The notes under the pieces: model-generated
What the model was told of the DNA's origin: nothing
Database searches by the model: none
The model's input: only the letters and a program-made list of their open reading frames with translations
Program-made: the position numbers and the translations under genes
Source: Macrobrachium rosenbergii
Lineage: Eukaryota > Arthropoda > Malacostraca > Decapoda > Palaemonidae
Length of the DNA: 64,000 bases
Reading direction: 5' to 3'
Assembly (NCBI RefSeq): GCF_040412425.1
Contig: NC_089781.1
Span: 53,731,986-53,795,985 of the forward strand
Shown here: positions 1 to 11,188 of the stretch, piece after piece
Position numbering within the stretch: the stretch's first letter is position 1
Layout: every line of letters begins with the position of its first letter

Positions 1-2
1 AT

Positions 3-1008
3 ATAAAAACCGAGAGTGAGGGTTTGGAAGCAGAAATCGAGGATGAAGAGGTACAGGAAAGAATCATAGCTTTTGGCAGTGAAAATACCTTACAAAAATT
101 AGCCGACTCAAATATCTGGTTCCTGGATGGAACATTTAAGACTTGCCCTCGACAATTCTATCAGATATACACTATCCATTACATATTCCACGGGCAAACT
201 TTCCCAGCTGTATATGCGTTGTTGCCTGGGAAAACTACACAAATATATTCATCAATGCTAGAACATTTACTTTCAGTTGCCGAAGCAAAGGAATTCAACT
301 AATTCCTACAGTCATCATGGTAGATTTTGAATTATCTTGCATCAAAGCTCTCAGAAAAATTTCCCGATGCTACAATCACCGGATGCTTTTTTTCACCTGT
401 GCCAAAGTATATACCGAAGTATTCAAAAGCATTTGTTGATGCTTACAAAAATTATGGAAATTTAGCTTTAAGCTTACGAAAATTGGCTGCCCTAGCATTT
501 TTACGGCCTGATGAAATCCATGATGCGTATTTAAGTCTCTCAAATGACATTCCAGATGAAGCTGAGCCAGTCTATAAATATTCCACGAAGAGGAAGAGGT
601 AGGCCAAGACAAAATCATGTACGTCATCCTCCACGATTTAATCCTACTATGTGGAGCATTCATACCTTGCAACGATACAATCTTCCAAGAACAAATAATT
701 GTGTAGAAACTTGGCACAGGAGATTTGAAACAGTAGTTGAGCGTTACCATTTGGGGGTATACTCAATGATTAGGGAGTTTACGAAAGAAGATCATCGCAC
801 ATACCAAGAGGTACAACGTCTAACATCAGGCATTACTCCGATTGAGAAGAAGAAAGAACAAATCCAAAGAGAGAAAAGGCTCGCAACAGTATTAAGTAGA
901 CAGGGACAAGTCTCTTTGAATGAATACGTCAAGGGAATTGCTCACAATTTACTCTTAGGTACAAGTAATGGGGCTAGCAACTTAGAGGAAGACACTGATG
1001 AAGATTGA
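3..1008 (+). pseudogene. MULE-type transposase remnant, frameshifted
   Basis: This is the C-terminal two thirds or so of a Mutator-like (MULE) DDE transposase, probably extending left of the window. The first frame (3-302) carries the typical WFLDGTFKTCP block, whose Asp is the first catalytic residue in this family, followed by the QIYTIH and YALLPGK blocks. The reading then moves to another frame near 300 (MVDFEL, matching the second catalytic Asp region), back again near 345 (KFPDATITGCFF, then LAALAFLRPDEI), and to a third frame near 580 for the C-terminal part (TNNCVETWHRRF to the stop at 1008). At least three frameshifts therefore break it. No ATG is needed at position 24 because the frame is open to the window edge. 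No zinc-finger (FLYWCH or SWIM) domain is visible in what remains. The family call is confident; the element's ends were not found. Confidence 0.82.
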
Positions 1009-2557
1009 AAACAATAATTTGATTTTAATGTTTTGTTTACAAAAATATGTTAATATTTAAAGTAATTTTATGTGTACATTTTTTTCGCATGTCATGATTT
1101 AAAATTTTTAATTATTTTATGTTCAAAAAAGAAATAAATATTTTAATCACTGAACAAAAGAAATTAATATTTTAATCACTGAACCAGTTTTAGTACGTAA
1201 TTTTCCAATAATCTAGTACTCTTTTATAAAAACGTAATTTTGTCACTCTTATGTTATGTCACTCTTATGATCTGTCACTCTTTTGAGAAGTATTTTTGTC
1301 ACTCTTATGTTATGTCACTCCTCTGATCTGTCACTCTTCTGAGCGGCTCCCGACACCAGAATGTAAGAATTACCTTATTTTACCAGTTTGCTCAAAGGGT
1401 GGAAGGTCGCCATGGGAAATGAATAAAGGGTTACGTTACAATGAATTTATTTACAGAAGAATAAATCAAATGAAACTGGAAATGGGGTCCAGCAGGCAAT
1501 CAAAATTAAAGAACATGGAAATTACAAGGATGTGAATGGCACGTCTCAGATTGGAAAGTGTGATAAGGTTTGAATTAGTTTCCGTATTTGGCTTTGTGTG
1601 TAACTGGGGGAAATGCTATCCAGACTTTCTTTGTTTCAAAGATGGCAGTATTCTTTAAGGATTTGATTCACAAGGTGGTGGTTCTACTTGACCAGAGCAT
1701 GGATGATTCATGGAAGAAAAGCCAGGATTAGCGATCTAGCACAAATAATTTCTCTCTCATGAACCTATGCACAATGGAGGAATTGATCACTTGAGTTACT
1801 AAAGTTAACTGGCCCTTAATTAACACAATGGAGGGAATAATTGAGTACTGATCACTAAATTGAATTGGATTGGTCTCAAAGCAAGTCATGGGAGCGATTC
1901 ACAGGCTGCTTGTTTTGTAAGTTGGTTTAGCAAGGGAGCTTTGTTTATGAGAATGAAAATTGAACTTGGAGAAATGGAAAAGAATTTCACAGAGAGAAAG
2001 AAGCTGGCTTATTGACTAATTGCAGTCGACGTACCTGGTGTCTGTAGATGTTTTGCACCTAACATGTAAGGCCCCGGCCGATCAACGGGATTAGTTGTCA
2101 CCAGTGAGAGAGGTGGAAGAATGCCCATCTGTACGCATAGCTGGTTTTGCGTGGAGTGCTTGGGTCTGAGAGTCTAGGGTGCGCTCCAGCTTGTTTTCAT
2201 TTCAGCGTGCAGGCCTTAGTCGATTTACAAAAAGTCATACAGCCAGCAAAGAGGGTAGAGAAAAATAGGTCTTATTGTTAAGTACTTAGAGGCTAAATTC
2301 CTATCTACCTCAGCCTAGGTTTGCCTATAACGCTTCTGGAGGGGTCATTTGTTGGATACATGGTCAGGAGGGGTCAAAAGGGGTTCCATTGTACTCGCTT
2401 CCGTTCAGGTGCAGAGGAATGCGTTCTTGGTTCAAAACAAGTGATAACCCTCCCTTTTCTGCCATGTTGTTTGGCCTAACATTCAAATGAGAAAAGCTTT
2501 TATTCAGAAGTTTGAATTATTTCCTAGCTGGCTACAAAGGGAGGAATGTAAATATGT
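1009..2557. other. Non-coding stretch after the MULE remnant
   Basis: No open frame with recognisable similarity is seen. The first 230 bases are AT-rich and hold a small direct repeat around the motif ATTAATATTTTAATCACTGA (about 1130-1185). The rest is of ordinary composition, without splice-like exon structure that I can support. Confidence 0.5.
1238..1345 (+). repeat. Two-copy tandem repeat built on TGTCACTCTT
   Basis: Two copies of a 53-55-base unit (about 1238-1290 and 1293-1345) each contain three TGTCACTC motifs spaced about 15-20 bases apart. They lie about 230 bases past the end of the MULE coding remnant, so they could be subterminal repeats of that element. No matching inverted end is visible inside the window. 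Confidence 0.7.
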
Positions 2558-2558
2558 G

Positions 2559-2851
<293 letters not shown>

Positions 2852-2889
2852 CAGGGTGTTTCAAAATTAGAGCCCCCCCCCTCTACAGC
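2852..2889 (+). repeat. Left terminal inverted repeat of the DD37E element
   Basis: It begins CAGGGTGTTTC directly after TA and contains AATTAGAG followed by a run of C and CTCTACAG. It pairs with 4194-4231. Confidence 0.85.
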
Positions 2890-3097
2890 ATAAACTAAAA
2901 TTGATATGGACAAAGACAAAAGTAATTCAGAACAGGTATTTATTTAAGTTTCTCTCTGAATATTTAATATTTTGTGTGGCCTCCATCTGCCTGTACCACA
3001 GCCTGCATTCTTAAGGGGTATGATTTCAGCAAATCGCCAAAAAAAAAAAAAGCTGAGACTCAAACTCCATTTCCGTGAACACTTCGGTCACCTCTCT

Positions 3098-3945
3098 TCA
3101 CAGGTCGTCGAGGCTTGGTATACCATCATAGTTCACTGTGCGTGCTTCAACACAATCCTTTAAGATACTACCAATGTTTTCACACACATTAAGGTCAGGG
3201 GAGCTACCTGGAAATTCACTTGCCAAGAAGAAATCGATACCACTGTTTCCAAGCAGCTCCTGTGTCTGAAGAGCCTTGAAACATGGTGCCTTATCATGCA
3301 AAAATGTGACTTCTTCAACAGATAACACATTTTCAGGATCTTTGAGGAAAGGAAATACTCCACCAGTAAGCACTGTTTCTCTGAAGTATTCGCCATTCCA
3401 TGACTGTCCTTTTTCTCTGATGATCCACATTAACCGTTTGGCTGTGAAACAGAGAAAAATTCCCAAATATTCAGGAAATTTCACAACTTGGCAATAGTGC
3501 ACATCATCGCTGATATCATCCAACTTTGCAGCCCAAATAATGTCATTTTTATGGTTTGGCTTCCTGACTGTGTAAATGAAGAATTCATCTGATGCAGCAA
3601 CATGGAGAAAGTCAGCTTCATCCCAATCTTTAAGGAATGAACCACAAAACATGCACGGTCTTCTCTCTGTTGCTGAGTGATGCTGGGCTTGCTGATAACA
3701 TGAAATGGCTTGATACCAGATTTTTTCAACTCACGATATACAGCACTATGACTTCATTTCTTTCCCCTTTTTGTTTCTAGCTCAAGCACCAATTTACATA
3801 AAGACTTTCTTGGTCTACCCACTGCCTCAGCTATGATGTCTTTTGACTCCTGAGAAAGGACTTTCAGGCCTTCCAAGATTCTCACTCTTTTCGCAATGAC
3901 AGTCATATGGATTTTTGTTCCAGTTTCTTTTAACAAAGGATTCAT
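3098..3945 (-). pseudogene. Tc1/mariner-type transposase, DD37E, broken
   Basis: Cut-and-paste transposase of the IS630-Tc1-mariner superfamily, acting in the nucleus. The N-terminal part (3945-3754) carries a helix-turn-helix-like stretch (SQESKDIIAEAVGRP). An in-frame TGA follows, then the same frame continues (3750-3660), and a 1-nt frameshift near 3650 leads into the catalytic part (3652-3098). There the motifs are SDEFF (first Asp), LHDKAP (second Asp) and PDLNVCENIG (Glu). I count 37 residues between the second Asp and the Glu, against 34 in Tc1, so this is DD37E-like. All three catalytic residues survive, but the stop and the frameshift make the copy non-functional. Confidence 0.87.
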
Positions 3946-4193
3946 CTCTTTAATGTATTTAGCTATCCAGGAACATGAAATGAAGGATGCACCAGCATCC
4001 CTGGCCTCTGGAGGTTATAGCCTGGATTCAGTCAATCCATCTGATTTCCTCCGAGTCATTAGCCATGGCTGTATCTCTCCATCACCCAGTCTGAAAATAC
4101 AAGAAATTTAAAATAAAGAATAGCTTAATAGAAACTTAAAATAATGTACTTGGAGATAGGCTATTGCAGAAAACTTCATAACTTTCCATTTGT

Positions 4194-4231
4194 TCTGTGG
4201 AGGCGGGACCTCTAATTTCAGAAACACCCAG
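4194..4231 (-). repeat. Right terminal inverted repeat of the DD37E element
   Basis: It ends GAAACACCCAG followed by TA and is complementary to the left end at 2852-2889 with a few mismatches. Confidence 0.85.
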
Positions 4232-4255
4232 TATATAATATTTATAATTATTATA

Positions 4256-4325
<70 letters not shown>

Positions 4326-4350
4326 GTATGTATATATATATATATATTTA
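4256..4350. repeat. (AT)n microsatellite
   Basis: AT dinucleotide array lying between the mariner-type element and a LINE-B 3' fragment, with slight interruptions near 4318-4332. Confidence 0.95.
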
Positions 4351-4371
4351 CGATCTATCGTCAGAACTTGT

Positions 4372-4644
4372 GATATTTTGATAAATTTAGTTAGAATTTT
4401 AATGTACCTTTTTAGTGAGTATGTATGGAAACATGAGTATAAATGTATTTATTGTTTGAGTGCCTTCCATTAAGAGAGCGTATGCCTTTGTGCAGTTTTT
4501 AATATTCATTCATCACCATGCCGAATGACCTATTTGGTCCCAGTGCCTGGCTTCAAGCCTATACCTGTCATTTCATCCAAATCCTTCAGGCCAGCACTAT
4601 GAGAGGTGATAGTCAACTCAGTGGTCTGGTTAAACTGTTTTAAT

Positions 4645-4646
<2 letters not shown>
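4372..4646 (+). mobile_element. LINE-B 3'-UTR fragment (5'-truncated copy)
   Basis: It matches the ends of the two longer LINE-B copies: GAATGACCTATTTGGTCCCA, then GTGCCTGG, the CCAGCACTATGAGAGG stretch and the terminal CTCAGTGGTCTGGTTAAAC followed by TTTTAAT. It also shares the upstream TTTTTAGTG and AAATGTATTTATTG segments with 29020-29090. Only about 275 bp of non-coding 3' end is present, as expected from aborted target-primed reverse transcription. It is sandwiched between two (AT)n arrays. Confidence 0.83.
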
Positions 4647-4647
<1 letters not shown>

Positions 4648-4708
<61 letters not shown>

Positions 4709-4710
4709 TA
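4648..4710. repeat. (AT)n microsatellite
   Basis: AT array joined directly to the tail of the LINE-B fragment and followed within a few bases by gypsy reverse transcriptase. Confidence 0.95.
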
Positions 4711-4714
4711 GATA

Positions 4715-6438
4715 ATATATAACCGATCCATATCCCAATGTCATTTATGAGAGTCCATTGGATCAAGAAATGCTTTACCACTATAAATCTGTTCCAAGGA
4801 TTCCTGCAAATTCCCTTAGATGAGGAAAGTAAACTACTGACTGCCTTTTCCATAAGAAATGGTAGGTACCAGTATGTGCGGATGCCTTTTGGTCTGAAGT
4901 CTAGTCCATGAACGTTCATGAGGTTAAAGGGTAAGGTTCTGGATGGATTACTAGGGAATGGTGTGCATTGTTATGTCGATGATTTTATAATAGCCACTGA
5001 CACAATCGAGGAACTCCTAAAACTGGTCTGAGAAGCCCAAAAGAGATTGAGGAAAGCAAATTTCAAGTTGAAATTAAATAAACGCACCTTCCTTAGAAGG
5101 AAAATATACTATCTGGGAGATACTCTTCGTGAAAGAGCTGTTGAAGTAAATGACCTGAAAGTGAAGGCATTTAAGGAACATCCTAGACCTCAATGCAGGA
5201 AGGATGTGAAATTATTTTTGGGTGTAGCAGAATTTTACAGAAAATTTGTGAAAAATATTGCAACTATATATACCCTACTAGCAGCTCTTAAAAGAAGTAT
5301 TGAAGGAAAAACTAACGAACCCGCCTGTATTTACATTCCTTGACTTTACTAAAGAAATTTTTCTTTCAGCAGAATCAAGCTGTACATGTCTGATGCAAAG
5401 ATTGATAATAAAAATCAGGCTATAGCTTACTACAGTAGAAAACTGAAGCCTGCAGGCGAAAACTACTCAGTAACAGACAAAGAATCTCTAGCAATTATTG
5501 ATGCTTTAAAGCTCTTAAAAATGTATTTGGCTACAAGATAACTGTCTTTACTGATCATTCTGCTGCTATAGAAATGTTGGAGAATCCAAATTTCTCTGGA
5601 TGAAGGGCTCGTTCATTTATGACTTCCCAGGCTTAAGCAAACAAGGTGGCAGATGCATTATCGAGGTATACTCCTCAGAATGATAGCATAAATATGATTA
5701 GTCAAGAAGCAAAGTCTAGTGAACCTATGAATACTGTATTTGTAATCTGCTGTACAGAAGAGCTTACTAGATCACATTTATAAAAGAACAAAAAGAAAAG
5801 CATGATAAGGAATTAAAAGAAGTTTACCAAAATGTGAAAAATGGGAAGAAATTTGACCTTCAAAAAGAAAGAGAGTTAAGTGAGAAGACTGGACTCCCAA
5901 TTGATGAAATGCATATAATAGATGGAGTATTATTTTGGCTATGCCAAAAATTTGATCAGTATCGATCATTCCACAAGATGGTCTCTAGGAAGATAGTATC
6001 CAGGACTCTGAGGAGTAAAGTTATTGAACTCATTTATGACAATCTCATAAGAGCTCATCCAGGACATGATGAAATAGATTAGTAAGAGAATCCTTTAGTT
6101 GGAAAGGACTATTAAGGATGTGAATGATTATGTGAAGAGTTGTAATGTTTGCAATAGAATGGATGAGAGACTACCTTTAGGCAAATATCCTAGCCCACAA
6201 ACTCCATTTGAGGGAGTAGCCAAGCTCTCATTATTAACCTTCACACTACAAGTAGAGGAATTAAGACCCACTCACTAAATATACATAGCTGATACTGATA
6301 ACGGGGAAAATTGCTAAAGAATGTTCAGCTGCTGTTTTTGACAAGATAATTGGACAGCAGATTAGCATTCAACAAATGCAATGGACCAAGAAATTTGTGA
6401 TACATTCAATTTATAAATGGTAACTATACAACCGGATC
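4715..6438 (+). pseudogene. Gypsy-type pol remnant: RT, RNase H, integrase zinc domain
   Basis: Left half of the outermost gypsy-type (Ty3/mdg4) element. Reverse transcriptase starts abruptly ([16 protein letters not shown]), continues through [10 protein letters not shown] and the catalytic YVDDF (about 4975), then the thumb region (FLGVAEFYRKFVKNIA, about 5220). RNase H shows YYSRKLKPAGENYS and TDKESLAIIDALK (about 5430-5520). The integrase H2C2 zinc domain follows (AHPGH near 6056, then CNVCNR near 6150). The start of the catalytic integrase core runs to MVTIQP at about 6438, where LINE-A interrupts it. Many stops and frameshifts break the frame. Gag, protease and the 5' LTR are absent from the window. 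The rest of the integrase resumes at 30105. Confidence 0.82.
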
Positions 6439-6439
6439 A

Positions 6440-6914
6440 TCTAGTTAGTAACAGCTTAGTAAATTCTACAGTGTTTATGTATTTGCTGTTTACCATAATC
6501 CAAATATCGACGATTCTGTATGACTGTCATTTGGAGAAGATTAGTATGGCTCAGTCACAGGATTCAAAAGCTTCTTTCATTATTTGTGGGGACTGTAATG
6601 CAAAGCACAGTGAGTGGCTAAATTCAGATTCCACAGGTCAACATGGCCGGTCTTCTCTCAAGTTCTGTGTCTCTTCCGATTTTGTCCAGCTAATTGAGGA
6701 ACCCACACACATTTCTGATAACAGATTAGACCTCATATTCACGAATGTTCCAGCTATTGTGAAGTCCAAGGTCTGTGAATATAAAGGCACTTCTGATCAT
6801 TGCGCCAATGAGATGGACATATCTGTCAATCAGTATATTGCTGATTCCACTATTGGAATAAAGGTCTGGCTAAAATCCAGAACCAATAGGGATCGCATTA
6901 TTGAACCATGTTAG
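6440..6914 (+). pseudogene. LINE-A endonuclease domain, 5'-truncated
   Basis: Part of an apurinic-type endonuclease that nicks the target for target-primed reverse transcription. Visible motifs are SFIICGDCNAKHSEWL (usually GDFN, with the catalytic Asp/Asn), LIEEPTHISDNRLDLIFTNVP and TSDHC (usually SDH, with the catalytic His). The N-terminal catalytic block is missing. The reading stops at 6914 and the linker to the RT (6915-7290) is broken by several stops. Confidence 0.75.
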
Positions 6915-7293
6915 GCACTTAATGTTTCAGATGCTATATTAGATCTTGATCCCAAGAAGAAGTTAAGTGAAATGCTGATGGCTATTTTAATAAGATATGT
7001 CCCTAGAAAGGTCATCAAATTTAGGACAGATGACCAGCCAAGGTTTGATGACACATATAGAGGAGCCTACCATGACAAACAGACCAAGCTCAACGCATAG
7101 AGACGAAATTGTTCAAATGAAAATTACACCATTTTTGTTGAGTCTCATTGTGCTGCGAATATAGCCGAGAGAAATTACAATAATTCCTTGAAGAGGAAAC
7201 TTGAAGGAATTATTCAGTGTCATCTATGGTGGACCAAATAGGCATCATCTATCTTTGGGCCATGCCCGTCTTCCATTCCACCACTACTAACAG

Positions 7294-8494
7294 ATGATGG
7301 AATGGAAAAAGTATGAACTGCTTCATCAGGCCTTTGAAGCTAAGCAACTAGCTGAGGATGTCCCTCTCCCTGATACTTGTCATCCTGAACTTTTTACAAA
7401 ATTTGCATTTCACTTCAAGGATGTTAAGAAAATTCTCTATAATCATGATAGCTTGGGTGGAGAAGACCCTGGTGGTTTCTTCCCTTTATTTTTCAAAAAG
7501 TTTCTAGCATGTTGTCTCCTGAGTTTAGTAAGGTTCTATAGATTTTTATGTCAATGTAGTATCTTTGCGATGAGGACAAGCTTAGTGATACAGTGCCTGT
7601 TCCAAAGAGTGGCATATCTTCAGACTGCAGTAACCACAGGCCGATGTCTATTCTCCCTGTGATCTCCAAATTTTCTGAAAAACTTAAGCCACTATATAAG
7701 TATGTAGAATCTAAAGGATTGTTAGCTGATAGTCAGTATGCATATAGGAAGCAGCTAGGTACCTGTGATACTCTTTTAGACTTGACATGCCATTTCCAAG
7801 GGAACCATTATTAAGGGTTTGGAGTGCAGAGTAATTCAGATAAATTTTAGTGCTGATTTTCATTTAGTAAATCACAAGGCACTTATTTATAAACTTCAGA
7901 ATCTTGCAGTGGGTGGATATGTTTTAGTATTACTTCAAGATTTCCTTACAGGTAGGAAGCAGTGTGTTGCTGTGGGCAGGATCTTTAGTGAGCCAAGACC
8001 TATAGTGTCTGGAGTTCCAAAGGGTAGTGTTCTTGGTCCACTGTTATTTTTAGTGTTTACAAGTGACATGGTTGTTGGTCTGGAAAACAAGATTGTTCAG
8101 GATGCCGATGGTGCAATGCTTGTGGATGTAGTAAAGTCTCCACTTTTGAGAAATGAAGCTGCCCTGAGCCTCAATCGTGACATGGATCGGATCAGGGAAT
8201 GGTGTAGTTAGTGAATTCCAGTAAAACAAAAACACTATTGATTAGCAGATCTCGTATAGATTTCCCACCTCACCCTCCCCTTCAGGTGACTGGAACTTTG
8301 CTGAACTAGTCTGGCTTTAACTGTTCTAAGTGTAAGCTTTGACTCTCATCTGACTTTTGAGAAACATCTAATGAAAGTTTCAGCAGATGCCGCACAAAAG
8401 TTAGGTATTGTTCGTAAGGCCTCATATATTTATAACAGTGATAAAATCAATGCAACCTGTTTTAGGTCATTTGTACTGTATTTACTAGAATACT
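7294..8494 (+). pseudogene. LINE-A reverse transcriptase, active site lost
   Basis: Non-LTR reverse transcriptase in several frames. The first block (7294-7500) leads to DSLGGEDPGGFFPLFFK. The next frame (7593-7814) has PVPKSG, NHRPMSILPVISKFSEK and SQYAYRKQLGTCDTL. A third frame (7819-8211) has DFHLVNHKALIYKLQ, SGVPKGSVLGPLLFLVF and, where an A-D-D-type catalytic motif is expected, DADGAML. The central catalytic Asp pair is therefore damaged. After 8211 a stop precedes the thumb region. The sequence runs into the target duplication at 8485-8494 and resumes at 29557. Confidence 0.8.
8485..8494 (+). repeat. Target-site duplication, left side, LINE-B copy 1
   Basis: CTAGAATACT, repeated exactly at 29547-29556 and flanking LINE-B copy 1. 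In both places it is LINE-A sequence (coding L-E-Y). Confidence 0.85.
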
Positions 8495-8589
8495 CCCTCT
8501 TGACTTGGGACCACCTTGACGATGTGAGGGGCTCTTGAACCCGAGGAATTTGTTCCCAGGTTTGAGTCCAAGAGTCCCATATATTATTA

Positions 8590-9575
8590 CAGTGGAACCT
8601 TCCTTTAACAGACTAATAGTGGGAGAAGGTCGTCTGCTCAAGCCGATTGTCCATTAAAGTGAAGCGTTGTTTTTTCATGTCCTAAGTGATGTTTATCCGT
8701 AGGCTAGCCTCGGCCTAGGCGTGATAACCACCGACATACATGAAAAGATTCATATTGTGATATAAACTGGTAATAAGGGTAATAAAACCATTTTTACCTT
8801 ATATATTATTGGCATATCTTGATAATAAATAGCCTATTCAAGGAACAATTCCATATCAATGAAATCAACTTTTATCTGTGCGAGGACAGCTGACGAAATG
8901 TAAGCATTAAGTTATGGTTGTGCTCACAGCAACCGTCATCTTTTGGTAACCTTCCAGAAATTTTAATGGTAGTGTAATTAATTATAATAGTAATAACATG
9001 TAGGATAACATATTCATTTTTCATTAAAAATTCGTTATCATTTTGGTGGTAAATAACTGTTTAGAACAATTCATTCACACGAATGATAATTATGTATGAT
9101 AATTATTGTACATATATTATTAGGGGTTTGTGATTGGCAATGAGATGTAAACAAAACATGTTTCCCTTTTAGGCGATGTGTAGGAAAAACATGGTATCAA
9201 ATCAGCTTTGTTATTTTGTTTATTTTGAATTTCTGGGATACAGTAAGTGAGACAGCATGTGTAATAACGTCATCTTTACATAACCAATATTTCTTAAGAT
9301 ACCTGTTGTTGCAAAAGCTAGCCAATACATAGATGGTTTTGTAATTTAGCAGTAATTTTATACTACAGATATGAGATAAATTCATGAAAATTTGCCATAA
9401 TTTTTTACCTCTTATCTATTATACACATAAATATACGGTAAGGTTTAATTTCGCACCAATGCTGAGGTTAGTGTGCAAGTAAACGTAAACAACAGCAGTC
9501 ACTACCCTTGGCTGGATTTTTCCCGTTAAATCTGATGTCTGATGGTTCCGGGTCCGTTAAGGTGAGGTTTTAGTG
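8590..9575. mobile_element. Pogo/Tigger-like MITE, 986 bp
   Basis: Flanked by TA (8588-8589 and 9576-9577). Ends read CAGTGGAACCTTCCTTTAAC on the left and, from the right end inward, CACTAAAACCTCACCTTAAC; the inverted repeats match over about 24 bp with several differences. The CAGT...ACCT start is typical of pogo/Tigger elements. No transposase frame is present, so it is non-autonomous. It interrupts the LINE-B copy 1 leader between CCCATAT and TTTGGATTAG, which are adjacent in copy 2. Confidence 0.8.
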
Positions 9576-9623
9576 TATATATTTCTTTGGATTAGTTTTT
9601 GTGGAATTTTCTACTTTTGCTAA

Positions 9624-10025
9624 TTTGAGTGAGGTACGAGTAAGATACGGAGGTCTACAGCTTATTAATTTATTTACAAAACTTTTATGCAGGTCAGTAG
9701 CTCATGTGAGCCACAAAGTAGTCCCGACCTCTAGACAGATCAAGGGAGGGATTAATTCAAGCATCTGTGTTCCTTCACAGATATAAATTTACATATGGAT
9801 GAATACAAGACATCTGATTGTCAATTATGCATACATTACTGGAAAGCTGGCATAACAATATACAGAATGATAATAATTCATGGAAGGTGACAATAATGGT
9901 GATCAAGATATTTGCATAACAGACGTGAGAGAAAATTTGTTTCTCTCTACTGCATGGTTTTTCCTCCCGTGTTATTCATCGTGGGAGAAAGCAGATTTTG
10001 ATCATAGGCCTGCCACATGGGCACC
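9624..10025 (-). repeat. Terminal repeat copy A of the TRIM-like element
   Basis: It starts TTTGAGTGAGGTACGAG and ends near GCCACATGGGCACC. It is clearly similar to copy B, with scattered substitutions and small indels. Confidence 0.75.
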
Positions 10026-10366
10026 ACAGGGCTCTCCCTCCAGGAGAGGCCTATGTATGTGGACTGTTGTCTGGTATGAATGCAGGTTTCAACCGGTCAG
10101 TTGAAATCCATGTTGCCCTCCCGTCTACTGTCATCTGGTAGGCCTTTGCAGGAACTCAAGGTCAACGTCTGCTTTCCACATTGCTGAAGTGATTTAATGT
10201 GCGTGGAAAATCATTTCTGCCCTGAAGAACCATGCCTCTGGGTGGTGGGACGTGAAGGGTGGTAGGCGTATGGAGGTGGCTGCGAGGGTCTTGTTGGCAA
10301 GGTCAGCCTCGTTGGCGTTGGCTGGGTCGGCATCTCTTTGGGTTGGTCATCTCTGCGTGTCACCAA

Positions 10367-10756
10367 TTTAAGTGAGGTACGAGTAAGATACGGAGGTCTA
10401 CAGCTTACTAAAATATTTACAAAACTTTTATACGGGTCAATAGCTCGTGTGAGCCTCTTGGTAGATCGAGGAAGGGATCAAATTCAAGCATCTGTGTTTC
10501 TTCACAGACATAAATTTACATATGGATGGATACAAGGCATCTGATTGACAGTTATACATACATTACTGGAAAGCTGGCATAACAATATACAGAATGATAA
10601 TAATACATGAAAGGTGACAATAATGGTGATTGAGATGTTTGCATAAAAGACGTGCAAGAGAATTTGTGTTTCTCTCTACTGCATGGTTTTCTCCCCTGCA
10701 TTACTCATTGCAAGAGAAAGCTGATTTTGTTTGTAGGCCTGCCACGTGGGTGCTAA
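10367..10756 (-). repeat. Terminal repeat copy B of the TRIM-like element
   Basis: It starts TTTAAGTGAGGTACGAG and ends GCCACGTGGGTGCTAA. Direct repeat of 9624-10025. The differences between copies indicate that the insertion is not recent. Confidence 0.75.
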
Positions 10757-11188
10757 CTAAAATTTATTGGACCTGATAAATAGAAAAAGACCTGAGACAT
10801 ATCAGATTGATAGTTCAAGGGCGGAAATATTCTACGGGGCTGGGCCACAGATTCCAGGGGGTTCTAGTTCTGGGGATAGGGCTGTCAGCATTCTGTCCGG
10901 TTTGCCCATAATATGAATAGTGTGGGGATGATTGTATTCTTGTAATAACCTTGGTCCTAGCAAGCGGGCTTGGCTTACACTTGGGCCACTCAAATCGTGT
11001 TGTGCCATCCCCTGTGGGGTTGGGTAGGGATGCAGACATTTGGAAGTCGGCTCTCACTTGTGCCATTGGTGGAAGAATAAACTCCATGAAAGGCTGATGA
11101 TATCTTTTTAAGGTTTTCATGTGCCCTTTGATGGTACCATCTCGGCACATTTGACACCGCTGCTCCAGTACAGAGCAAATCGTCTGAT

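Larger units (their letters stand above)
2852..4231 (-). mobile_element. IS630-Tc1-mariner element, DD37E-type spacing
   Basis: A 1380-bp DNA transposon flanked by TA on both sides (2850-2851 and 4232-4233). Imperfect terminal inverted repeats of about 38 bp begin CAGGGTGTTTC on the left and, read inward, CTGGGTGTTTC on the right; both continue with AAATTAGAG and a C-rich run. The transposase lies on the minus strand (3098-3945). Both flanks are AT microsatellite, consistent with TA targeting of such arrays. The copy is inactive because of a stop and a frameshift in the transposase. Confidence 0.88.
9624..10756 (-). mobile_element. Short LTR-type element without coding sequence (TRIM-like)
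   Basis: Two direct repeats, 9624-10025 and 10367-10756, flank about 340 bp of non-coding DNA. A 4-bp duplication CTAA (9620-9623 and 10757-10760) lies outside. Read on the minus strand, the sequence just inside the repeat is TTGGTGACACGC, which resembles a tRNA primer-binding site. The other inner edge is purine-rich (GGAGGGAGAG), like a polypurine tract. This suggests a minus-strand LTR retrotransposon reduced to its ends. It interrupts the LINE-B leader at CTTTTGCTAA. Confidence 0.65.
8495..11188 (+). promoter_or_regulatory. LINE-B copy 1 5' UTR, split by two insertions
   Basis: Untranslated leader of LINE-B copy 1. The same blocks occur in order at 13430-14034 and at 61206-61553: the GGGACCACCTTGA start, CCAAGAGTCCCATAT, AAATTTATTGGACCTGATAA, GGTTTGCCCATAATA and GTGCCATCCCCTGTGGGG. 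I/Jockey-type LINEs usually carry an internal promoter in this leader. I infer the same here, but see no specific promoter motif. Confidence 0.65.
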
